A stretch of DNA of 64,000 nt from Polymorphobacter megasporae (lineage in GTDB: Bacteria; Pseudomonadota; Alphaproteobacteria; Sphingomonadales; Sphingomonadaceae): the NCBI RefSeq assembly GCF_018982885.2, contig NZ_CP081848.1, positions 1,612,001-1,676,000 of the forward strand, written 5' to 3'. Below the pieces are notes generated by a model. It was not told the origin of the DNA, did no database searches, and saw only the letters and a program-made list of their open reading frames with translations. Positions 52,598 through 62,894 of this stretch are shown here, piece after piece; the stretch's first letter is position 1; the number at the start of each line of letters is the position of its first letter. The position numbers and the translations under genes were made by a program.

Positions 52598-52949
52598 CGG
52601 CGGACCGATCCACCCGGCAACCGGGCGGCCCAAGATGAACCGCAAGTCGTTGTAGTTAAGAAATCGTATAACTTATTGCACAGACTTATCCACAGGTCTC
52701 ATCGCCGGTTAACAGCGCCGAACAAAACGGGTCCAAAACAGAAGAGACGAAGAACAAGCTGTATTTTGGACGTGATTTCGGGATGTTTCCCACGATTTCC
52801 CATTGCTAGACCACGAAAGCCCATGTAGCGCTTGTCCACAGCAAGCATAGGGGTTTTCGCATTATCCGAACCGCCAGCGTATCGACCCCGGTCGATGGGC
52901 CCGGGAAGGTCTTGCCCTGAAGCTTGCAGGCTGTGGGCGGATCAAACGA
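52598..52949 (+). promoter_or_regulatory. Control region of the dcw (division and cell wall) cluster
   Basis: This 352-base non-coding stretch upstream of mraZ is the most AT-rich part of its neighbourhood. It holds a perfect DnaA box TTATCCACA (52686-52694), a one-mismatch box TTGTCCACA (52832-52840), two MraZ-type repeats (52788-52802), and TTAA-N7-TATA at 52656-52670, one base off the CtrA consensus TTAA-N7-TTAA. TATAAC at 52667-52672 could be a -10 element but no good -35 element is paired with it. No terminator or small RNA structure is evident. Confidence 0.6.
52788..52802 (-). promoter_or_regulatory. mraZ: Candidate MraZ-binding repeats (TGGGA-N5-TGGGA)
   Basis: On the minus strand the sequence reads TGGGAAATCGTGGGA: two TGGGA units separated by five bases, the 10-base period described for MraZ operators (TGGGN repeats). 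A third in-phase copy is not present on either side. The repeats lie about 150 bases upstream of the mraZ start and in opposite orientation to the gene. Known MraZ autoregulates its operon, so this is the expected target. Confidence 0.55.
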
Positions 52950-53420
52950 GTGGTGGACGAATCGTTTCTCGGTAATGCTTTGAACGCAATCGACGCGAAG
53001 CAGCGCGTGTCGGTTCCGTCGAGCTTCCGTGACGTCATCGCCGCACGCTCCGAAACGCGAGCCGTCATCCTTGGCCCCGCCGAACGCGCCGATTGCCTCG
53101 TCGGCTATGACCAGGGCTATCCGGCCAAGGCACGCGCCGAACTCGAAGCCCGTTTCGCCGGCGATTACAGCGAAGCTCGCGACGACCGCTTTCGCGCAAC
53201 CTTCGGTTCGGCCGAAAAATTCCCGATCGACGACACCGGGCGGATCATCCTCTCGGCAGCGATGAAGGACGCCGGGGAGATTGACCGGCTCGCCTTGTTC
53301 TGGGGCATGGGCGACTATTTCGAGATCTGGAACCCGCAGCGTTTCATCGCGCGGCCCGGTCTCGACCCGCGCGTCGTTCGGATGGTCCGCCGCTTGCTCG
53401 ATGCGCGGGGCGAGGCATGA
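52950..53420 (+). CDS. mraZ: Transcriptional regulator MraZ
   Basis: This 156-residue AbrB-fold DNA-binding protein forms ring oligomers and represses the dcw operon. Two tandem swapped-hairpin repeats are visible: [20 protein letters not shown] near the N-terminus and [20 protein letters not shown] in the middle, followed by [16 protein letters not shown]. The start is one of two consecutive GTG codons (52950 or 52953). Its stop overlaps the rsmH ATG by four bases. It is the first gene of the division and cell-wall cluster, in its normal place. Confidence 0.97.
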   Translation: MVDESFLGNALNAIDAKQRVSVPSSFRDVIAARSETRAVILGPAERADCLVGYDQGYPAKARAELEARFAGDYSEARDDRFRATFGSAEKFPIDDTGRIILSAAMKDAGEIDRLALFWGMGDYFEIWNPQRFIARPGLDPRVVRMVRRLLDARGEA

Positions 53421-54334
53421 GCCACGTTCCCGTCCTGCTCGAAGAAGTCATGGCAGCGCTCGCGCTGACCGACAGCGATGTCTACGTCGACGCGACTTTC
53501 GGGGCGGGCGGATATTCGCGCGCTGCACTCGACTGCGGTGTCGGGCATATCTGGGGGTTCGATCGCGACCGCACCGCGATCGCCGCCAACCCGCTCGACG
53601 ATCCGCGCCTCATCCTCATCGAGGGCCGGTTTTCGGCGATGGATAGCGAACTTGCGGCGCGCGGCGTCGACGGCGTTGACGCGGTGGCGATGGACATCGG
53701 CGTGTCTTCGATGATGCTCGACCAGCCCGAGCGCGGCTTTTCGTTCATGGCCGATGGGCCGCTCGATATGCGGATGGGCAGCGACGGGCCGACCGCTGCC
53801 GACTTCATCAACACTGCAGGCGAGGCCGAAATCGCCGACGTCCTGTTCAAGCTCGGCGACGAGCCCAAGGCGCGCCGAATCGCGCGCGCGATTGTCAACG
53901 ACCGCCCGTTCGAGCGGACGTCGCAGCTCGCCGGGCTCGTTCGCAGCGTTTGTGGCGCGTTAAAGACCGGCAAGGACCCCGCGACGCGGACGTTCCAGGC
54001 GCTGCGGATGTACGTCAACGACGAGCTCGGCGAACTCGACGCCGGTCTGCGCGCGGCAGAGCGCCTGCTGCGCCCGGGCGGACGCCTCGCGGTGGTCAGT
54101 TTCCACAGCCTCGAGGACCGCGCAGTCAAGCTGTTCCTCCGCAACCGCTCGGGAAGCGCTCCAGCGGGATCGCGGCATCTCCCAATGGCCGACGCCGGTC
54201 CGGCCCCGACCTTCATGGCACCGGCCAAGCCGGTCCGCCCGTCCGACGAAGAGAATAATCGCAACCCCCGGGCGCGGTCCGCGACGCTGCGCGCCGCCGT
54301 CCGCACCGCCGCCCCAGCATGGAGAGCCGCATGA
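53417..54334 (+). CDS. rsmH: 16S rRNA (cytosine-1402-N4)-methyltransferase RsmH
   Basis: This 305-residue S-adenosylmethionine-dependent enzyme (formerly MraW) methylates C1402 of 16S rRNA in the decoding centre. Motifs: [13 protein letters not shown] at the N-terminus, the SAM-binding [46 protein letters not shown] and [13 protein letters not shown]. The C-terminus ends in the usual [14 protein letters not shown] segment. ATGA overlaps join it to mraZ (53417-53420) and to ftsL (54331-54334). Confidence 0.98.
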   Translation: MSHVPVLLEEVMAALALTDSDVYVDATFGAGGYSRAALDCGVGHIWGFDRDRTAIAANPLDDPRLILIEGRFSAMDSELAARGVDGVDAVAMDIGVSSMMLDQPERGFSFMADGPLDMRMGSDGPTAADFINTAGEAEIADVLFKLGDEPKARRIARAIVNDRPFERTSQLAGLVRSVCGALKTGKDPATRTFQALRMYVNDELGELDAGLRAAERLLRPGGRLAVVSFHSLEDRAVKLFLRNRSGSAPAGSRHLPMADAGPAPTFMAPAKPVRPSDEENNRNPRARSATLRAAVRTAAPAWRAA

Positions 54335-54801
54335 AAACCAGCTTCAAATCCGCCGCGATGATCGCCGCCGCGCTCGCCTCGGCGATGGGTTGCTACACCG
54401 TCTCGCTCCGCGCCTCGACCGAGCGTGCCGGGATCGACGCCGCGCGCCAGCGGATCGCGCGCGATACCGCCGACATCCGCCTCCTCCAGGCCGAACTCCG
54501 CACGCGGGCGCGGCTCCCCGAGCTTCAGCGCTGGAACGAGCAGGTCCTCGCGCTTGCCCCGCCACGTGCCGAGCAGTTGCTCGGCAGTCCGGTCCTCCTC
54601 GCAAGCTATGCTGCGCCGCTCCCCTCGCACACGCCGGTCGAGGTGGCTGCGGTCGTCCGCGATGCGCCTGCGCCGGTCGCGCCGATCCGCCGCGTCGCGT
54701 TCACGGCGCCGCGCATCGCCAACGATCTCAGCGTCGACGCGCGGCTCGTTGCGGTCGCTGCGAGCCAGACTGCAACCTTCCAGAAGATCGCCCTGCGGTG
54801 A
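54331..54801 (+). CDS. ftsL: Cell division protein FtsL-like
   Basis: This 156-residue bitopic protein has a cytoplasmic stub, one membrane helix (about 8-27, [19 protein letters not shown]), and a periplasmic coiled coil (about 34-75) that pairs with FtsB and FtsI-FtsW at the septum. Sequence similarity is weak, as usual for FtsL; the call rests on position between rsmH and ftsI, size and topology. The ATG at 54331 overlaps the rsmH stop and follows GGAG; an ATG at 54319 is possible. An Ala/Pro/Val-rich tail (90-156) is longer than in E. coli FtsL (121 residues). Confidence 0.8.
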   Translation: MKTSFKSAAMIAAALASAMGCYTVSLRASTERAGIDAARQRIARDTADIRLLQAELRTRARLPELQRWNEQVLALAPPRAEQLLGSPVLLASYAAPLPSHTPVEVAAVVRDAPAPVAPIRRVAFTAPRIANDLSVDARLVAVAASQTATFQKIALR

Positions 54802-54803
54802 TT

Positions 54804-56513
54804 ATGGCGGCGCTGCCGCGGCGAACGCTCCCGCTAGCCGGTCAACGGCAAGCGGCGCTCGCCCGCGCGCGGACGCGGCTGATGACGTGCGTCCTGCTGT
54901 TTGTTGCGATCGCCGGGATTCTCGGCCTGCGCCTCGCCGACCTTGCGCTGCTCCACGAGCGCGACACCGGCGGGCGTGAAGCCTTCGCGGCACCGATCCC
55001 GCCACGCGGCGACATCTTCGACCGCAACGGCATCGAGCTCGCGCGGACGTTCGACGCGGTCGCGGTCGCGGTCGCCCCGCGCAAGCTCATCGGTGACCCG
55101 CACGCGCTCGCGCAGTCGCTGGCGGCGATCCTGACCGACAAGACCCCGGGGCAAATCTACTTCGAGCTCACCCATCCGGGTGCATTCCGCTATATCGCGC
55201 GTCGTGTCCTGCCGGAGCAGGCGAAACGGATCAACGACCTCGGCGAACCCGCGATCACGCTCGAGCGCGAGCCCGAGCGGCTGTATCCCAATGCCGATCT
55301 CGCCGCGCATGTCATTGGCTACACCGATATCGACGGTCATGGTAAATACGGGATGGAGCGCGCGCTCGACACCCGCCTGACCGCGCCGGCGACACGCGGC
55401 AAGCCGGTCTTCCTCGCGCTCGACAGCCGCGTTCAGCAGGCGCTCGAAAACGAGCTCGGCGCGGCGATGGCCGAGTTCACCGCACTCGGCGCTGCCGGAA
55501 TCGTCATGGACGTCCACACCGGCGAGGTCATCGCCCTTGCGTCGCTGCCCGATTTCAACCCCAACGCAGCCGGGCACGCCAGCGACAATGCACGCTTTAA
55601 CCGGGCGACGCTGGGAGTGTATGAGCTCGGCTCGACCTTCAAGACGATGACGATCGCGATGTCGCTCAACGATGGTTTCATCAAGTCGATGGACCAGAAG
55701 TACGATGCGACCGCACCTATCCACATCGGCCGCTTCACAATTCACGACGACCCCGACGGTCACGAACTGCGTCGTTGGGCATCCGTACCGGACATCTTCA
55801 TCCATTCGTCGAACATCGGCACCGCGCACATGGCGGCGGAACTGGGCGCGACCCGGCAGCGGGCCTATCTCGACGCGCTCGGCTTTTTGTCGCCGGTCAG
55901 CGGTGAGTTGATGGAGCGCGGGCACACGCTGTACCCGGCATCAAATAACTGGGGCGAGATCGCGACGATGACGGTCGGCTTTGGTCACGGCATCGCGGTG
56001 ACCCCGCTGCATCTGGCGACGGCATATGCGACGGTCGTCAACGGCGGCATCTTCCGCCCGGCGACGATGCTGAAGGTCGAACCCGGCCAGGCGGTACCGG
56101 GCAAGCGCATCTTCAAGGAAAGCACCTCCGACCAGATGCGGGCACTGCTGCGGATGGTGGTTCTCTCGGGCACCGGGCGGAAGGCGAACGCCGCCGGTTA
56201 CCGCGTCGGCGGCAAGACTGGAACCGCCGAAAAGCAACAGGGCGGGCACTACGAAAAGCACGTCAATATCTCGACCTTCGCAGCCGCCTTTCCGATGGAT
56301 GCGCCGCGCTATGTCGTGATCGCGCTGCTGGACGCGCCGCACGGAACGAAGAAGACGGGGGGTTACTCGACCGCCGGACAGGTTTCGGCGCCGATCATCG
56401 AGAAGATCGTGACGCGGATCGGGCCGATGTTGGGGGTCGCGCCCGACATGACGCACGACATCGATGTAAACGGCATGCTCGGGCTGGCTGCCAGCGCGCC
56501 GGACAAGGAATAG
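54804..56513 (+). CDS. ftsI: Peptidoglycan D,D-transpeptidase FtsI (PBP3)
   Basis: This 569-residue septal class B penicillin-binding protein cross-links peptidoglycan during division. It has an N-terminal anchor helix (about 27-45), the pedestal domain with IPPRGDIFDRNGIELA, and the transpeptidase domain with active site STFK (Ser277), the SxN motif in HSSNIGT and KTG in GGKTGTAEKQ. The ATG at 54804 is used here; GTG at 54798 would give a GTGA overlap with ftsL and two more residues, fitting the overlap habit of the cluster. One base separates its stop from murE. Confidence 0.97.
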   Translation: MAALPRRTLPLAGQRQAALARARTRLMTCVLLFVAIAGILGLRLADLALLHERDTGGREAFAAPIPPRGDIFDRNGIELARTFDAVAVAVAPRKLIGDPHALAQSLAAILTDKTPGQIYFELTHPGAFRYIARRVLPEQAKRINDLGEPAITLEREPERLYPNADLAAHVIGYTDIDGHGKYGMERALDTRLTAPATRGKPVFLALDSRVQQALENELGAAMAEFTALGAAGIVMDVHTGEVIALASLPDFNPNAAGHASDNARFNRATLGVYELGSTFKTMTIAMSLNDGFIKSMDQKYDATAPIHIGRFTIHDDPDGHELRRWASVPDIFIHSSNIGTAHMAAELGATRQRAYLDALGFLSPVSGELMERGHTLYPASNNWGEIATMTVGFGHGIAVTPLHLATAYATVVNGGIFRPATMLKVEPGQAVPGKRIFKESTSDQMRALLRMVVLSGTGRKANAAGYRVGGKTGTAEKQQGGHYEKHVNISTFAAAFPMDAPRYVVIALLDAPHGTKKTGGYSTAGQVSAPIIEKIVTRIGPMLGVAPDMTHDIDVNGMLGLAASAPDKE

Positions 56514-56514
56514 C

Positions 56515-57969
56515 ATGAACTTAGGCGACCTTGCCGAGGTCGATCAGGCGCATCGGGCGCTGCCGGTGACGGGGTTCGCGCTCGATCATCGCAAGGTCGC
56601 GCCGGGGACGGTGTTCGGCGCATTCCCCGGTAGCACGGTCAACGGTGAGGACTATATCGCCGCGGCGATCGCCAACGGCGCGGTTGCGGTCGTCGCCCGG
56701 GCCGGAGCGCGGGTTGACGGGGTGCCGCATCTGTCGGCGGACGAGCCGCGGCGGCTGTTCGCGGCGATGGCGGCCAAGTTCTTCGCGCCTTTCCCGCAGG
56801 TTGCTGTCGCGGTCACCGGGACGAACGGCAAGACCTCGACGGTCGAACTGACGCGGCAGCTTTGGCGGCTGGCGGGTCAACACGCCGCGAGCATCGGGAC
56901 GCTCGGCGTGACGACCGCCGACGATCAGGTCTCGACCGGGCTGACGACCCCCGACGTCGTCACCTTTCTCGCCAACATGGGCGGATTGGCGCGCGAGGGG
57001 CTGACGCATGTCGCCTTCGAGGCGTCGAGTCATGGGCTGGCGCAGTACCGCACCGAGGGGCTTCATGTTGGCGCTGCTGCCTTCACCAACCTCAGCCGCG
57101 ACCACCTCGATTACCACGGTGACATGGAGTCGTATTTCGCTGCGAAGCTCCGGCTGTTCAGCGAAGTCCTTGATCCCGCAGGCGTTCCTGTCGTGTGGTG
57201 CGACGCCGACACGACGTGGAGCCGCCGCGTCGTCGCCGCCGCGCACAAGCGCGCACAAGTGCCGCACACCGTCGGCCCCACTGGCGATACCATCCGGCTC
57301 GCCGGGCGCACACCTTCCAGGCTCGGCCAGACGCTCGATCTCGTCGTCGCCGGCAAGACTTACCGCGTCGAGCTGCCGCTGATCGGCGCGTATCAGGCGG
57401 CGAACGCGCTCGTCGCGGCGGGGCTGGTGATCGCCACCGGCGGCGACGTCGCGGGCACGCTCGCCAATCTTGCCCGGGTCCAGCCGGTGCGCGGACGCCT
57501 CGAACGCGCGGTGATCGCGAAGTCGGGCGCGCCGGTCTACGTCGACTACGCCCACACCCCCGACGGCCTCCGTGCCGCGATCGAGGCGCTGCGCCCGCAT
57601 ACCGATGGCCGTCTGCGGCTGGTGTTCGGCGCGGGCGGCGACCGCGATACCGGCAAGCGTCCGCTGATGGGCGCGGTCGCGGTCGACCTCGCCGATGACG
57701 TCATCGTCACCGACGATAATCCACGGACCGAGGACCCGGCAGCGATCCGCGCGGCAATCACGGCCGCGGCGCCGGGAGCAACCGAGATCGGCGACCGCCG
57801 CGCCGCGATCGCCGCCGCGATCCGCGCGAGCGGTCCGGGCGACGTCGTCCTGATCGCGGGCAAGGGCCACGAACAAGGTCAGATCGTCGGCGACCGCGTC
57901 CTGCCGTTCGACGATGTCGTCGTCGCGCGCGAGGTCGCCGAGCAGATCGCGCACGAGGCTGCGGCGTGA
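56515..57969 (+). CDS. murE: UDP-MurNAc-tripeptide ligase MurE
   Basis: This 484-residue cytoplasmic ATP-dependent ligase adds the third residue to UDP-MurNAc-L-Ala-D-Glu. The Mur ligase P-loop is [27 protein letters not shown] and VYVDYAHTPDGLRAAI are central and C-terminal family motifs. DDNPRTEDP matches the DNPR signature that selects meso-diaminopimelate, so the cell wall is of the Gram-negative DAP type. It is the only dcw junction here with a gap (one base) before the start; its stop overlaps the murF GTG (GTGA). Confidence 0.98.
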   Translation: MNLGDLAEVDQAHRALPVTGFALDHRKVAPGTVFGAFPGSTVNGEDYIAAAIANGAVAVVARAGARVDGVPHLSADEPRRLFAAMAAKFFAPFPQVAVAVTGTNGKTSTVELTRQLWRLAGQHAASIGTLGVTTADDQVSTGLTTPDVVTFLANMGGLAREGLTHVAFEASSHGLAQYRTEGLHVGAAAFTNLSRDHLDYHGDMESYFAAKLRLFSEVLDPAGVPVVWCDADTTWSRRVVAAAHKRAQVPHTVGPTGDTIRLAGRTPSRLGQTLDLVVAGKTYRVELPLIGAYQAANALVAAGLVIATGGDVAGTLANLARVQPVRGRLERAVIAKSGAPVYVDYAHTPDGLRAAIEALRPHTDGRLRLVFGAGGDRDTGKRPLMGAVAVDLADDVIVTDDNPRTEDPAAIRAAITAAAPGATEIGDRRAAIAAAIRASGPGDVVLIAGKGHEQGQIVGDRVLPFDDVVVAREVAEQIAHEAAA

Positions 57970-59348
57970 CCCCGCTATGGACCTCCGACGCCATTGCGAC
58001 CGCGACCGGCGGGCTCGCCTCGGGCGCGTTCGCCGTCGACGGCGTCACCTTCGACTCGCGTGAAGTCGGCCCGCGCGACTTGTTCGTCGCGCTTTCGGGT
58101 GAGGCGACCGACGGCCATCGCTTCGTCGATCAGGCGGTCCAGCGCGGTGCGAGCGGCTTCCTCGTCAGCGAGTCGATCGACGCCCCCAACGTCCAGGTCG
58201 TCGATACGATGGCCGGCCTCACGGCGCTCGCCGTCGCCGCCCGCGCGCGGACCAGTGCAAAGATCATCGGCGTCACCGGCAGCGTCGGCAAGACCGGGGT
58301 CAAGGAGGCGATCCGCCTCGCGCTGACCCGGGCGATGCCCGACCGCGTCCACGCCTCGGTCAAGTCGTACAACAACCATACCGGCGTGCCGCTCAGCCTC
58401 GCGCGGATGCCCGCCGACACCCGCGCCGGGGTGTTCGAGATGGGGATGAACCATGCGGGCGAACTCGCCGCGCTGACCCGCCTCGTCCGCCCGCACATCG
58501 CCGTCGTCACCGCGATCGCCAGCGCCCACCGCGAATTCTTCGCCAGCGAGGAGGCGATCGCCGATGCCAAGGGCGAGATCTTCGCCGGGCTCGAACCCGG
58601 CGGCGTCGCCATCGTCCCGTTCGATTCCCCCCACCGCGACCGCCTGATCGGCCATGCCCGCGACCATGCCGCGCGCATCGTCACCTTCGGGTTGGGGGAG
58701 GGGGCCGACGTCCGCGCCACCGCCTTCACGCACCACCCCGATTGCACGACCGCGACCGCGACGATCGGCGAGCATCGCCTGATGTTCCGCATCGGCATGG
58801 CCGGGGCGCATTGGCTGTCGAACGCGCTCGCGGTCCTTGCTGCGGTCGACGCGGCGGGGGGCGATCTCGCGCTTGCCGGTCTCGCGCTCGCCGAACTGAC
58901 CGAGCTGCCGGGGCGCGGCGCGCGCTTTGCGGTGCTGCGCGACGAGGGCACGGCGACGGTGATCGACGAAAGCTACAACGCCAACCCAGCGTCGATGGCG
59001 GCGGCGCTCGGCGTCCTCGGCGGGGTCAAGCCGGCGGGGCAGGGGCGGCGGATCGCGGTGCTCGGCGAGATGCGCGAACTCGGCGACGGGTCGGACGGCT
59101 TCCACGCCGGGCTCGCGGCGGCGGTCGAGGCGGCGGGAGTCGACCGCGCAATCCTCGTCGGCGACGCGATGGCGGCACTCGCCGACGCCCTGCCGCGCCG
59201 AATTACGACCACCCGCGCCGCCGACGCGACGGATGCCTTCGCGATCCTCGATAAGGCCCTTGCGGCAAACGACGTGGTGCTGATCAAGGGGTCGAACAGC
59301 GTCGGCCTCGGTTCACTCGTCGCGCGTTTGCGAAAGGCGGCGGCATGA
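57966..59348 (+). CDS. murF: UDP-MurNAc-pentapeptide ligase MurF
   Basis: This 460-residue ligase adds D-Ala-D-Ala to the UDP-MurNAc tripeptide. The P-loop is [17 protein letters not shown], followed by [31 protein letters not shown] and [15 protein letters not shown], all typical of MurF. It starts at GTG 57966 inside the murE stop and ends in the ATGA shared with mraY (59345-59348). Function is certain from the motifs and context. Confidence 0.98.
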   Translation: MTPLWTSDAIATATGGLASGAFAVDGVTFDSREVGPRDLFVALSGEATDGHRFVDQAVQRGASGFLVSESIDAPNVQVVDTMAGLTALAVAARARTSAKIIGVTGSVGKTGVKEAIRLALTRAMPDRVHASVKSYNNHTGVPLSLARMPADTRAGVFEMGMNHAGELAALTRLVRPHIAVVTAIASAHREFFASEEAIADAKGEIFAGLEPGGVAIVPFDSPHRDRLIGHARDHAARIVTFGLGEGADVRATAFTHHPDCTTATATIGEHRLMFRIGMAGAHWLSNALAVLAAVDAAGGDLALAGLALAELTELPGRGARFAVLRDEGTATVIDESYNANPASMAAALGVLGGVKPAGQGRRIAVLGEMRELGDGSDGFHAGLAAAVEAAGVDRAILVGDAMAALADALPRRITTTRAADATDAFAILDKALAANDVVLIKGSNSVGLGSLVARLRKAAA

Positions 59349-60418
59349 TCTTCATTCTGGCAAAGATGGCTGGGTTCGAGGGCGTCCTTAACCTGTTCCG
59401 CTACATCACCTTCCGCTCGGGCGCGGCGGTGATGACCGCGCTGATCATCGCGCTGTGGATCGGGCCGCGCTTCATCCTGTGGCTCAAGGGCAAGCAGGGC
59501 AAGGGCCAGCCGATCCGCAGTGACGGTCCCGCGTCGCACCTGCTGACCAAGAAAGGCACGCCGACGATGGGCGGGCTGATGATCCTGATTTCGATGACGG
59601 TATCGACCGTATTGTGGATGGACGTCACCGACGGCTTCACCTGGGCGTGCCTGTTCGTCACGCTCGGCTTCGGCGCGATCGGCTTCATGGACGACTATGA
59701 CAAGGTGGTGAAACGCTCGGCCAAGGGTGTGTCGGGGCGGATCCGGCTGCTCCTCGAATTCGTCATCGCCGGGGCGGCGGTCTGGTACATCGGCACCCGC
59801 GATGGCCACACATTGTATCTGCCGTTCCTCAAGGACGCCGGGCTGTACCTCGGCTTCGGTTATATCATCTTCGGCGCGTTCATCGTCGCCGGGTTCGGCA
59901 ATGCGGTCAATCTGACCGACGGGCTCGACGGGCTGGCGACGATGCCGGTGATCATCGCCGCACTGACCCTCGGCGTCATCGCCTATGTCGCGGGGAACAT
60001 TCGCTTTTCCGATTATCTTGGCATCCACCATGTCCCCGGATCGGGCGAACTCGCGGTGTTCGTCGGGGCGCTGATCGGGGCGTGCCTCGGCTTCCTGTGG
60101 TTCAACGCGCCCCCGGCGGCGGTCTTCATGGGCGACACCGGAAGCCTCGCATTGGGCGGCGCGCTTGGAACGATCGCGGTCGTTACCAACCACGAGATCG
60201 TCCTGCTGCTGATTGGCGGGCTGTTCGTGCTCGAGACCGTCAGCGTCATCGTCCAGGTCGTCAGCTTCAAGACGACCGGCAAGCGCGTCTTCAAGATGGC
60301 GCCGCTGCACCACCACTATGAACAGCTCGGCTGGAGCGAGTCGACGGTGGTGATCCGCTTCTGGATCGTGTCGCTGATCCTCGCGCTCGCGGGCCTGTCG
60401 ACGTTGAAGCTGCGGTGA
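59345..60418 (+). CDS. mraY: Phospho-N-acetylmuramoyl-pentapeptide transferase MraY
   Basis: This 357-residue inner-membrane enzyme with about ten helices makes lipid I from UDP-MurNAc-pentapeptide and undecaprenyl phosphate. Visible are [13 protein letters not shown], the Mg-binding [38 protein letters not shown] and the cytoplasmic histidine motif [13 protein letters not shown]. Its stop overlaps the murD GTG (GTGA, 60415-60418). Confidence 0.98.
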   Translation: MIFILAKMAGFEGVLNLFRYITFRSGAAVMTALIIALWIGPRFILWLKGKQGKGQPIRSDGPASHLLTKKGTPTMGGLMILISMTVSTVLWMDVTDGFTWACLFVTLGFGAIGFMDDYDKVVKRSAKGVSGRIRLLLEFVIAGAAVWYIGTRDGHTLYLPFLKDAGLYLGFGYIIFGAFIVAGFGNAVNLTDGLDGLATMPVIIAALTLGVIAYVAGNIRFSDYLGIHHVPGSGELAVFVGALIGACLGFLWFNAPPAAVFMGDTGSLALGGALGTIAVVTNHEIVLLLIGGLFVLETVSVIVQVVSFKTTGKRVFKMAPLHHHYEQLGWSESTVVIRFWIVSLILALAGLSTLKLR

Positions 60419-61737
60419 TCACCTCCACCCTCTGGGCCGGGAAGACATTCGGCGTCTTCGGGCTCGCGCGCACCGGCAAGTCGGTGATCGCCGCGCTTGC
60501 CGCGAGCGGCGCGACCGCGCTCGCGTGGGACGACGGCGAGGCCGCGCGCGCGACTTTCGCGGGCGAGCTCACCGATCTCCACTCTGCCGATCTGAGCAAA
60601 CTCGACGCGATGATCGTCTCCCCCGGCGTCCCCCACGACGCGCCGCTGTTCCGTCGCGCCGTCGCCGCACGCATCCCGGTCATCGGTGACATCGAGCTCT
60701 TCGCGCAGGCGCGCGCCGGACTGCCGGCCCACAAGGTCGTCGCCGTCACCGGGACCAACGGCAAGTCGACCACCGCCGCGCTGATCCACCACATGCTCGT
60801 CACGGCCGGCATCCCCGCGCGCCTCGGCGGTAACATCGGCGCGCCGATCCTGTCGGAGGAGCCGCTGGCAGAGGGCGGCGTGTACGTCCTCGAACTGTCG
60901 AGCTTCCAGCTCGACCTGACCTACAGCCTCGTCAGCGAGGTCGCGGTGCTGCTCAACATCACGCCCGACCACCTCGATCGCCACAAGACGATGGCAGCAT
61001 ATGCGGCGGCGAAGGCGCGGCTGTTCGCGATGCAGATTCCGGCCGACTTCGCGATCATCGGGCAGGACGACCGCCTGTCGCGCGATATCGGCGACGACGC
61101 CGTCGCGCGGGTCATTCCGATTTCGGCGGCGACGCGGCTCGGCGAGGGCGTCAGCGTCACCGGCGGGCGGCTGGTTTTCGGCGGGGTGGACGAGGGCGCG
61201 CAGGCCGACTGGCCCGCGCTCGCCGGGCCTCATAACGCGCAGAACGCCGCCGCCGCGGTCGCCGCCGCGCTCGTGCTCGGCATCGATCGCCCGACGATCG
61301 CGCGCGGCCTTGCCAGCTACCCCGGCCTGCCGCACCGGATGGAGCGCATCGCCGAAGTCGCGGGGGTCGCGTACGTCAACGACAGCAAGGCGACCAACCC
61401 GACCTCGACGGCTCCGGCGCTCGCCGCCTTCGCGCACGTCCACTGGATCGCGGGTGGCCTCGCCAAGACCGACGAGCTTGACGCGTGCCTGCCGTTCCTC
61501 GGCCATGTCCGCGCGGCGTATCTGATCGGGCAGGCGGCCCCGGTGTTCGCGGATATCCTCGACGGGCGGGTGCCGGTGGTGATGGCGGAGACGCTCGACC
61601 GCGCAGTGGCGCTCGCCGCCGCAGCCGCCCGCCCCGGCGACACCGTCCTGCTGTCGCCCGCGTGCGCCAGCTACGACCAGTTTACCGATTATGCGGCGCG
61701 CGGTGCCGCCTTCCGCCAACTCGTGGAGGCCCTGTGA
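60415..61737 (+). CDS. murD: UDP-MurNAc-L-alanine:D-glutamate ligase MurD
   Basis: This 440-residue cytoplasmic ligase adds D-glutamate to UDP-MurNAc-L-Ala. The N-terminal Rossmann-like domain contains [12 protein letters not shown], the P-loop [20 protein letters not shown], then [12 protein letters not shown] and [17 protein letters not shown], which are MurD signatures. It starts at GTG 60415 within the mraY stop and ends in a GTGA shared with ftsW. Confidence 0.98.
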   Translation: MITSTLWAGKTFGVFGLARTGKSVIAALAASGATALAWDDGEAARATFAGELTDLHSADLSKLDAMIVSPGVPHDAPLFRRAVAARIPVIGDIELFAQARAGLPAHKVVAVTGTNGKSTTAALIHHMLVTAGIPARLGGNIGAPILSEEPLAEGGVYVLELSSFQLDLTYSLVSEVAVLLNITPDHLDRHKTMAAYAAAKARLFAMQIPADFAIIGQDDRLSRDIGDDAVARVIPISAATRLGEGVSVTGGRLVFGGVDEGAQADWPALAGPHNAQNAAAAVAAALVLGIDRPTIARGLASYPGLPHRMERIAEVAGVAYVNDSKATNPTSTAPALAAFAHVHWIAGGLAKTDELDACLPFLGHVRAAYLIGQAAPVFADILDGRVPVVMAETLDRAVALAAAAARPGDTVLLSPACASYDQFTDYAARGAAFRQLVEAL

Positions 61738-62894
61738 AGCATCTGTCGCGCAACGACCGCTCGACCCTCGGCCGCTGGTTCTGGACGATCGACAAGCCGC
61801 TGCTGACATTGGTGCTGCTGCTGATCGGCCTCGGCGTGATCGCCGTCGCCGCCGCCTCGCCCGTTGCCGCGCGCCGCTATTCGGGGGGTAATTTCCACGT
61901 CGACGACCTGTTCTACCTCAAGCGTCAGATCATGTGGGTCCTCGCGGGCGTGCCGTTGATGCTTGGCGTTTCGATGCTGCCGATGACGTGGGCGAAGCGT
62001 GTCGCGATCGGCGGCACGATCGGCTTTCTGGTCATGCTGTTCGCCGTTCCCTTTGTCGGCAGCGAGGTCAACGGCGCGGTCCGGTGGATCAACCTGCCGG
62101 GGTTCCAGCTTCAGCCGTCCGAGTTCCTCAAGCCGCTGTTCATCGTCACCACCGCGTGGCTGCTTGCGGCGCGCTTCGACGACCGGACGCTGCCGACGAT
62201 GCAGTTGTCGTTCGGGCTTCTCGTCGTCATCTCGGCATTGCTGATCAAGCAGCCCGACTTCGGCCAGACGGCGTTGTTCGCCGCGGTCTGGGCGGCGCAG
62301 GCGATCCTCGCCGGCATGAGCGTGATGGTCATCGGCGGGCTCGCGTGTTTTGCGGTTGCCGGGATGGGCGTCGCGTATCTGACGTCGACCCACGTCGCCG
62401 AACGGATCGACCATTTCGTCAAAGGCACCGGCGACACCTACCAGATCGACCGCGCGCTCGACTGCTTCAAGGCGGGCGGGCTGTTCGGCGCAGGACCGGG
62501 CGAGGGGCAGATGAAATTCCGATTGCCCGAGGCGCAGACCGACTATATCTTCTCGGTGATCGGCGAGGAGTTCGGCGCGATCGCCTGCTTCATGCTCGCG
62601 GTGCTGTACCTCGCGATCGTCGTCCGCGTCCTCCTCCAGCTGCTCGACGAGGAGGAGCCGTTCGTCTTCCTCGCCGCCGCCGGCCTCGCGATCCAGTTCG
62701 GCCTGCAGGCGGCGATCAACATGGCGGTCAACCTCGCGCTGCTGCCGTCGAAGGGGATGACGTTGCCGTTCGTCAGCCACGGCGGCTCGTCGTTTCTCGC
62801 GCTGTCGATCGGCATGGGGCTGCTCCTCGCGCTGACCCGCCGTAATCCGTACCTCAAGGCGTCGCCGTACGCGGCGGCGGCGCGGGCGGCATGA
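61734..62894 (+). CDS. ftsW: Septal peptidoglycan glycosyltransferase FtsW (SEDS family)
   Basis: This 386-residue polytopic membrane protein polymerises lipid II at the septum together with FtsI. SEDS features: WINLPGFQLQPSEFLKPLFI, LLIKQPDFGQTALF and the conserved LPFVSHGGSSFLALSIGMG near the C-terminus, with about ten helices. The start is GTG 61734 in the GTGA overlap with murD; the frame is open further upstream but overlaps murD and lacks resemblance. Its stop overlaps the murG ATG. Confidence 0.97.
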   Translation: MKHLSRNDRSTLGRWFWTIDKPLLTLVLLLIGLGVIAVAAASPVAARRYSGGNFHVDDLFYLKRQIMWVLAGVPLMLGVSMLPMTWAKRVAIGGTIGFLVMLFAVPFVGSEVNGAVRWINLPGFQLQPSEFLKPLFIVTTAWLLAARFDDRTLPTMQLSFGLLVVISALLIKQPDFGQTALFAAVWAAQAILAGMSVMVIGGLACFAVAGMGVAYLTSTHVAERIDHFVKGTGDTYQIDRALDCFKAGGLFGAGPGEGQMKFRLPEAQTDYIFSVIGEEFGAIACFMLAVLYLAIVVRVLLQLLDEEEPFVFLAAAGLAIQFGLQAAINMAVNLALLPSKGMTLPFVSHGGSSFLALSIGMGLLLALTRRNPYLKASPYAAAARAA

